Positions 60,633 to 64,000 of a stretch of DNA of 64,000 bases are shown piece after piece; within the stretch, counting starts at the first letter, position 1; each line of letters begins with the position of its first letter. Origin of the DNA: Solirubrobacteraceae bacterium (lineage in GTDB: Bacteria; Actinomycetota; Thermoleophilia; Solirubrobacterales; Solirubrobacteraceae). The position numbers were made by a program, and so were the translations under genes. The stretch spans positions 3,116-67,115 of the forward strand of contig JADGPO010000042.1 in NCBI GenBank assembly GCA_017882405.1, in the 5' to 3' direction. A model generated the notes under the pieces. The model did no database searches. It had not been told where the DNA came from and saw only the letters and a program-made list of their open reading frames with translations.

Positions 60633-61768
60633 GCCAGCGCCAGCGCCAGCGCCGGGGCCAGGTCGGCGCGGATCCGGTCGGCGAACCACGCCACTCCGGC
60701 CTCGCGGCCGCCCAGCGGACCGCAGCGATAGCCCCGGGTCTGCAGCCCCTGCTGGACGTTGTCGACCAGGTCGACGTCCTCGTCGAATACGAGCGTGTTG
60801 AGCCGTTGGTTGGCCCACTGCACCAATCGCGTCCGTGGGTCGACCCCGGGAGCGCGGTAGCTGCCCCACGTGTCGCTCGTGGCGGCCACGCCGTCGGGGA
60901 GCATCTGCCAGGTGTTGACCTGATCGGGATAGAGGTCGATCGTTGTGTTGGGATAGACGAACGCATAGCGCCACACCCGGCGGTCGGACTCCTCCAGCCC
61001 CGGCATCGGCGTCACCATCCGCGCGTACAGCCGCTCCAGCCGGTTGCTGGAGGGCTTGTCGCGCAGCGGGGACTCGAACCAGACGTAGTGCTCGGCCACC
61101 TCGACGTCGTAGCGCCTGTAGTCGAGCATTCGCATCAGGCCGGGGTGGGCGATGGGGATGTGGTAGCCCTCCAGGTAGTTGTCGGCCACCGCTTTCCAGT
61201 TGGCCGGCTGACGGCTGCCGCCCGACTCGGCGAAGGGCTCCAGGGTGTCGATCCGGTAGCGGCCCAGCCGCTGCGGCAGGTCGCCGACGAGGTCGGCAAG
61301 CGGTATCGCGCCGGGATCCAGGTTGACGAACACCAGCCCGCACATCACCTCGACGCGCGCGGGCATCAGGCCCAGCTGGGATTTGTCGAGCTTGTCGCCG
61401 AACGCCAGTCCCTCGGGCACGCCGATCAGGGAGCCGTCGAGGCGATACGTCCACCCGTGGTAGCGGCAGCGGATCGCCGCCTTGCACTGCCCCGAGCCGC
61501 TCAGCAGACGCGAGCCGCGATGCCGGCAGACGTTGCGGTACGCGCGCAGTCCGCCGTGCTCGTCACGCACCACGAGCACCGGCTGGGTGCCGGCGTTGGC
61601 GGTGAGGTAGCTGCCGGTCTGGGGCAGCGTCGACACGTGCCCGGCGAGCTGCCAGGTGCGCTCGAAGATCAGCTCCTGCTCGGCCTCCAGCAGCGAGGGA
61701 TCGGTGTACAGGCGCGGCGCCAGGGCGGTGCCGGACAGGGTGGTGGTGGGGGCGGCGGTCGTCGACAT
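60629..61768 (-). CDS. Rieske-type oxygenase, alpha subunit
   Basis: 379 residues. The Rieske [2Fe-2S] site is VCRHRGSRLL with RCRYHGWTYRL (CxH...CxxH); the mononuclear iron site is DNYLEGYHIPIAHPGLMRML with two His and a later Asp (VDNVQQGLQTRG). This is the group that includes carnitine/choline/glycine-betaine monooxygenases and aromatic ring hydroxylases. ATG 61768 has GAGGAG immediately upstream, decisive over an ATG 9 nt earlier. No reductase gene is adjacent. Confidence 0.9.
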   Translation of the reverse strand: MSTTAAPTTTLSGTALAPRLYTDPSLLEAEQELIFERTWQLAGHVSTLPQTGSYLTANAGTQPVLVVRDEHGGLRAYRNVCRHRGSRLLSGSGQCKAAIRCRYHGWTYRLDGSLIGVPEGLAFGDKLDKSQLGLMPARVEVMCGLVFVNLDPGAIPLADLVGDLPQRLGRYRIDTLEPFAESGGSRQPANWKAVADNYLEGYHIPIAHPGLMRMLDYRRYDVEVAEHYVWFESPLRDKPSSNRLERLYARMVTPMPGLEESDRRVWRYAFVYPNTTIDLYPDQVNTWQMLPDGVAATSDTWGSYRAPGVDPRTRLVQWANQRLNTLVFDEDVDLVDNVQQGLQTRGYRCGPLGGREAGVAWFADRIRADLAPALALALA

Positions 61769-61812
61769 GCTCCTCATCCTGACTTTGTGATCAGTTGTTG
61801 TAATCTACCGAC
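61769..61812. promoter_or_regulatory. Divergent promoter between Rieske oxygenase and acyl-CoA dehydrogenase operons
   Basis: Forward TAATCT (61801-61806) is 6 nt before ATG 61813, a leaderless configuration. The 44-bp gap contains TTTGTGATCAGTTGTTGTAA with the palindrome TGATCA, a candidate TetR operator controlling both directions. Confidence 0.5.
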
Positions 61813-62181
61813 ATGGTCAAGCGCGCCTCCTGGCTGTCGATCACGCCCGAGCCGGAGCGCGAGCTCCCCGAGGCGGTTGCCACCCTCACCGCCGGCCGGC
61901 GCGCCGACCCCGGCGCGGTCGCCGCCGAGCGTGAACGCATCGAGCAGATGGTGCTGCGGCGTGGGCAGCGCCGCTGGCTTGCCTACCTCCACGGCGTGGT
62001 GGAGCTGATCGAGCGAAGGACGCCGTCCGTCGATCCCGAGGTGAGATGTGCCGGCGAGCGCGCCCGTCTCGTGATCGCCAACCACCACAACCTGCTGCTC
62101 GCGCTCCCGGGGAAGGGAGCCAAGATCACCGCCGGTGACCGCGCCCGGCTGGCCGAGTTCGACAAAGGAGCCGATCGATGA
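61813..62181 (+). CDS. Small hypothetical protein
   Basis: 122 residues, Arg-rich and helical: VAAERERIEQMVLRRGQRRW and ERARLVIANHHNLLLALPGK. No family recognised. It overlaps the acyl-CoA dehydrogenase gene by four bases and must be part of that pathway or its regulation. Start decided by the TAATCT element 6 nt upstream. Confidence 0.66.
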   Translation: MVKRASWLSITPEPERELPEAVATLTAGRRADPGAVAAERERIEQMVLRRGQRRWLAYLHGVVELIERRTPSVDPEVRCAGERARLVIANHHNLLLALPGKGAKITAGDRARLAEFDKGADR

Positions 62182-63338
62182 CCGCCACCACCACACCCGC
62201 TGTGCAGCGGGCGCGCGCGTTCGTGGAGAACGTGCTGATGCCACTCGAGCAGGAGGCCGAGCGGGCCGGCGGTCGCCTGCCGGACGAGACGGTCGGCGAG
62301 ATCAAACGGGCGGCGATCGCGGCCCAGCTGCACGGCGGTCGCGTGCCCGTGGATCACGGCGGGCAGGGCTGGTCGATGCCGGAGTGGTTCGCCGTCAACG
62401 AGCAGCTCGGGCGCGTGACGGGCGGCCTGCACTGGCACGTGCCCAGCGTCTACAACGTGTGGGCGCAGGCCAGCGAGGAGCAGATCGACCGGTGGGTCCG
62501 CCCGGCGCTGGCGGGCGATGGCGGCGACGCCTACGCCGTCACCGAGGCCGAGGCGGGCTCCGATGCCGCCGGGATCGCCACCACCGCGCAGCCGCTGCCG
62601 GGCGGCGGCTGGCGGATCAACGGCGAGAAGTGGTTCGTGACCTCCGGCGACGTGGCCCGCGTGCTGGTGGTGATGGCCAACGTGATCGACGGATCCGACA
62701 AGCTGCCCACGCTGCTGCTGGTCGAGCCGGGCGCGCCGGGGGTGGAGTTCGTCGACGATCCCCAGTTCACCCACAACTACCCGCACGGTCACCCCACGAT
62801 CCGCTTCAGCGACGCAGAGGTGGCCGCCGACGCGCTGATCGGCGGCGTCGGCGAGGGCGAGGCGCTGCAGCGGCGCTGGTTCACCGAGGAGCGCCTGGGA
62901 ATCGCCACCCATGGGCTGGGGGCGATGTGGCGGCTGCTGGAGGAGACCACCGAGTGGGCGCTTCACCGCATGCAGGGCGGCCGGCGGATCATGGACTACC
63001 AGGGGATCTCGTTCCCGCTGGCCGACTCGGCCACCGACGCGACGCTCGGTCGCCTGCTCGTCCTGGAGGTCTGCCGGATGGTGGAGGCGCAGGACGACCC
63101 CAAGCTGATCCACGCCAAGGCCTCGATGGCCAAGCTGTTCGTCTCCGAGGCCGCCGGGCGCTGTGCGGACCGCGCCGTGCAGGCGTTCGGCGGGCGCGGC
63201 TACCTGCGCTCCAACGTGGCCGAGCGGTTCCTGCGCGAGCTGCGGGTGGATCGGATCTGGGAGGGCACGAGCGAGATCCAGCGGCTGATCATCGCGCGGG
63301 CGCTGGAGCGCCGCGGGGTCGAGGCGACGATCCATTGA
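62178..63338 (+). CDS. Acyl-CoA dehydrogenase
   Basis: 386 residues: YAVTEAEAGSDAAGIATTAQ, GEKWFVTSGDVARVLVVMAN, and RIWEGTSEIQRLIIARALER with the EGTSE loop. Compared with the dehydrogenase at 37.8 kb it is clearly a different paralogue. The operon (unknown small protein, this enzyme, NDP-forming acyl-CoA ligase) suggests degradation of a particular acid activated to its CoA ester. Confidence 0.9.
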   Translation: MTATTTPAVQRARAFVENVLMPLEQEAERAGGRLPDETVGEIKRAAIAAQLHGGRVPVDHGGQGWSMPEWFAVNEQLGRVTGGLHWHVPSVYNVWAQASEEQIDRWVRPALAGDGGDAYAVTEAEAGSDAAGIATTAQPLPGGGWRINGEKWFVTSGDVARVLVVMANVIDGSDKLPTLLLVEPGAPGVEFVDDPQFTHNYPHGHPTIRFSDAEVAADALIGGVGEGEALQRRWFTEERLGIATHGLGAMWRLLEETTEWALHRMQGGRRIMDYQGISFPLADSATDATLGRLLVLEVCRMVEAQDDPKLIHAKASMAKLFVSEAAGRCADRAVQAFGGRGYLRSNVAERFLRELRVDRIWEGTSEIQRLIIARALERRGVEATIH

Positions 63339-64000
63339 CCGCCGCCGCGGAGCCGGCCGCGCTCGGTCTCGATCTGCGGCGGCTGCTGGCCCCTTCCTCG
63401 GTGGCTGTCGTGGGAGCCACCGACCGTCCCGGCAGCTACGCCGCGCAGACCCTGCTCAACCTGGAGCAGATCGGCTTCGGGGGGCCGGTCTGGGGGGTCA
63501 ACCCGGGACGCACCGAGGTCCTGGGCCGCCCCTGCGTGCCCAGCGTCACCGAGCTGCCAGAGCCGGTCGACGCGGTCGTGGTGGCGATCCCCGCTGCGGG
63601 GGTCGCCGCGGCGATCGAACAGGCGGGCGCCCGGGGCTGCGGTGGCGCGGTGGTCTTCAGCGCCGGCTTCTCCGAGGTCGCCGGGGGCGGCGGGCATCAG
63701 CGCGACCTGGTCGCGGCGGCGCAACGTCACCGGCTGCCGTTGTGCGGGCCCAACGGCAACGGGATCGTGTCCCCGGGACGTCGCGTGGCGCTGTGGGGCG
63801 ACGCGCTCGGACCGCTGCGGCCCGGCCCGGTGGCGCTGGTCTCCCAGAGCGGCAACGTGGCCGTCAACGCGCTGTCCACCCGGCGCGGCCTGAGGTTTCA
63901 CACCGTGATCGCCAGCGGCAACCAGGCCGTCCTGTCGGCCGCCGACTACCTGGAGTTCCTGGCCGTCGAGGACGGGGTGCGATCGGTGGCGCTGTATCTG
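63335..64000 (+). CDS. NDP-forming acyl-CoA synthetase (acetate--CoA ligase family), N-terminal part
   Basis: 222 codons to the window edge. CoA-binding Rossmann domain: LLAPSSVAVVGATDRPGSYA, VDAVVVAIPAAGVAAAIEQA, then the succinyl-CoA-ligase-like domain LPLCGPNGNGIVSPGRRVAL and VALVSQSGNVAVNALSTRRG. The family makes acyl-CoA with ATP or GTP giving NDP and phosphate. TTG 63335 overlaps the upstream TGA (TTGA) and is the only start close to the conserved domain. The gene continues beyond the window. Confidence 0.85.
   Translation, partial: MTAAAEPAALGLDLRRLLAPSSVAVVGATDRPGSYAAQTLLNLEQIGFGGPVWGVNPGRTEVLGRPCVPSVTELPEPVDAVVVAIPAAGVAAAIEQAGARGCGGAVVFSAGFSEVAGGGGHQRDLVAAAQRHRLPLCGPNGNGIVSPGRRVALWGDALGPLRPGPVALVSQSGNVAVNALSTRRGLRFHTVIASGNQAVLSAADYLEFLAVEDGVRSVALYL

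Overview
The window is GC-rich, tightly packed actinobacterial DNA. The gene content best fits the class Thermoleophilia (Solirubrobacterales-like), although no rRNA is present to confirm this. The signs are 2-oxoglutarate:ferredoxin oxidoreductase KorAB, the ergothioneine enzyme EgtB, a VKOR/DsbA disulfide pair, ATP-dependent LigD, c-di-AMP riboswitches in front of cell-wall genes, and many probably leaderless genes with a TAnnnT element 6-10 nt before the start codon. I saw no tRNA, rRNA, CRISPR array, insertion sequence or prophage.

Layout. 1-0.99 kb: an edge-cut zinc-binding lipoprotein (ZnuA-like) abuts a 5'-truncated Fur-family gene, followed by the C-terminal remnant of an acyl-CoA carboxylase carboxyltransferase. 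1-4.2 kb: acetoacetyl-CoA synthetase and a membrane HtrA protease. 4.2-9.6 kb: phosphate and polyphosphate genes (Pit transporter, ppk1-sixA, ppx). 9.6-13 kb: VKOR and DsbA-like proteins, then two lipoproteins, one with a thioredoxin/SCO-like fold. 13-19.1 kb: the Pho locus, made of a PhoP-like response regulator, an orphan winged-helix paralogue without receiver domain, and pstSCAB-phoU, with PHO-box-like 11-bp direct repeats before the orphan regulator and again before pstS. 19-22 kb: two tandem S51 peptidases and two divergent membrane proteins. 22-24 kb: an MprAB-like two-component pair. 24-32 kb: methyltransferase, exonuclease III, LigD, FtsH, NYN nuclease, ArfB and cold-shock protein.

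32-36.4 kb: korAB followed by thioredoxin-fold proteins and a rhodanese. 36.4-47.5 kb: two c-di-AMP (ydaO-type) riboswitches, one before an NlpC/P60-type hydrolase and one before an RlpA-like DPBB protein. Between them lie an acyl-CoA dehydrogenase, a zincin protease, egtB with a truncated egtD, a RibD-like reductase, class II fructose bisphosphatase, MoeA and a degenerate GGDEF protein. 47.5-53.8 kb: cupin, histone-H1-like protein, primary sigma factor, HxlR regulator, two lineage-type hypotheticals and an ArsA-family ATPase. 53.8-64 kb: a TetR-potDBCA polyamine-type transport operon, a flavin amine oxidase lacking its FAD-binding N-terminus, a second TetR with a Rieske oxygenase, and a divergent operon with an acyl-CoA dehydrogenase and an NDP-forming acyl-CoA ligase cut by the window edge. 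Together these look like uptake and breakdown of an amine or acyl compound.

The observations I consider most worth following are: (i) both riboswitches carry a downstream element complementary to the same conserved aptamer segment, with matching base changes, placed on the translation start; (ii) the duplicated PHO boxes differ by exactly one 11-bp unit and flank a receiver-less regulator; (iii) a consistent leaderless promoter architecture, including divergent pairs sharing overlapping -10 elements; (iv) several gene fragments sitting at intergenic junctions.
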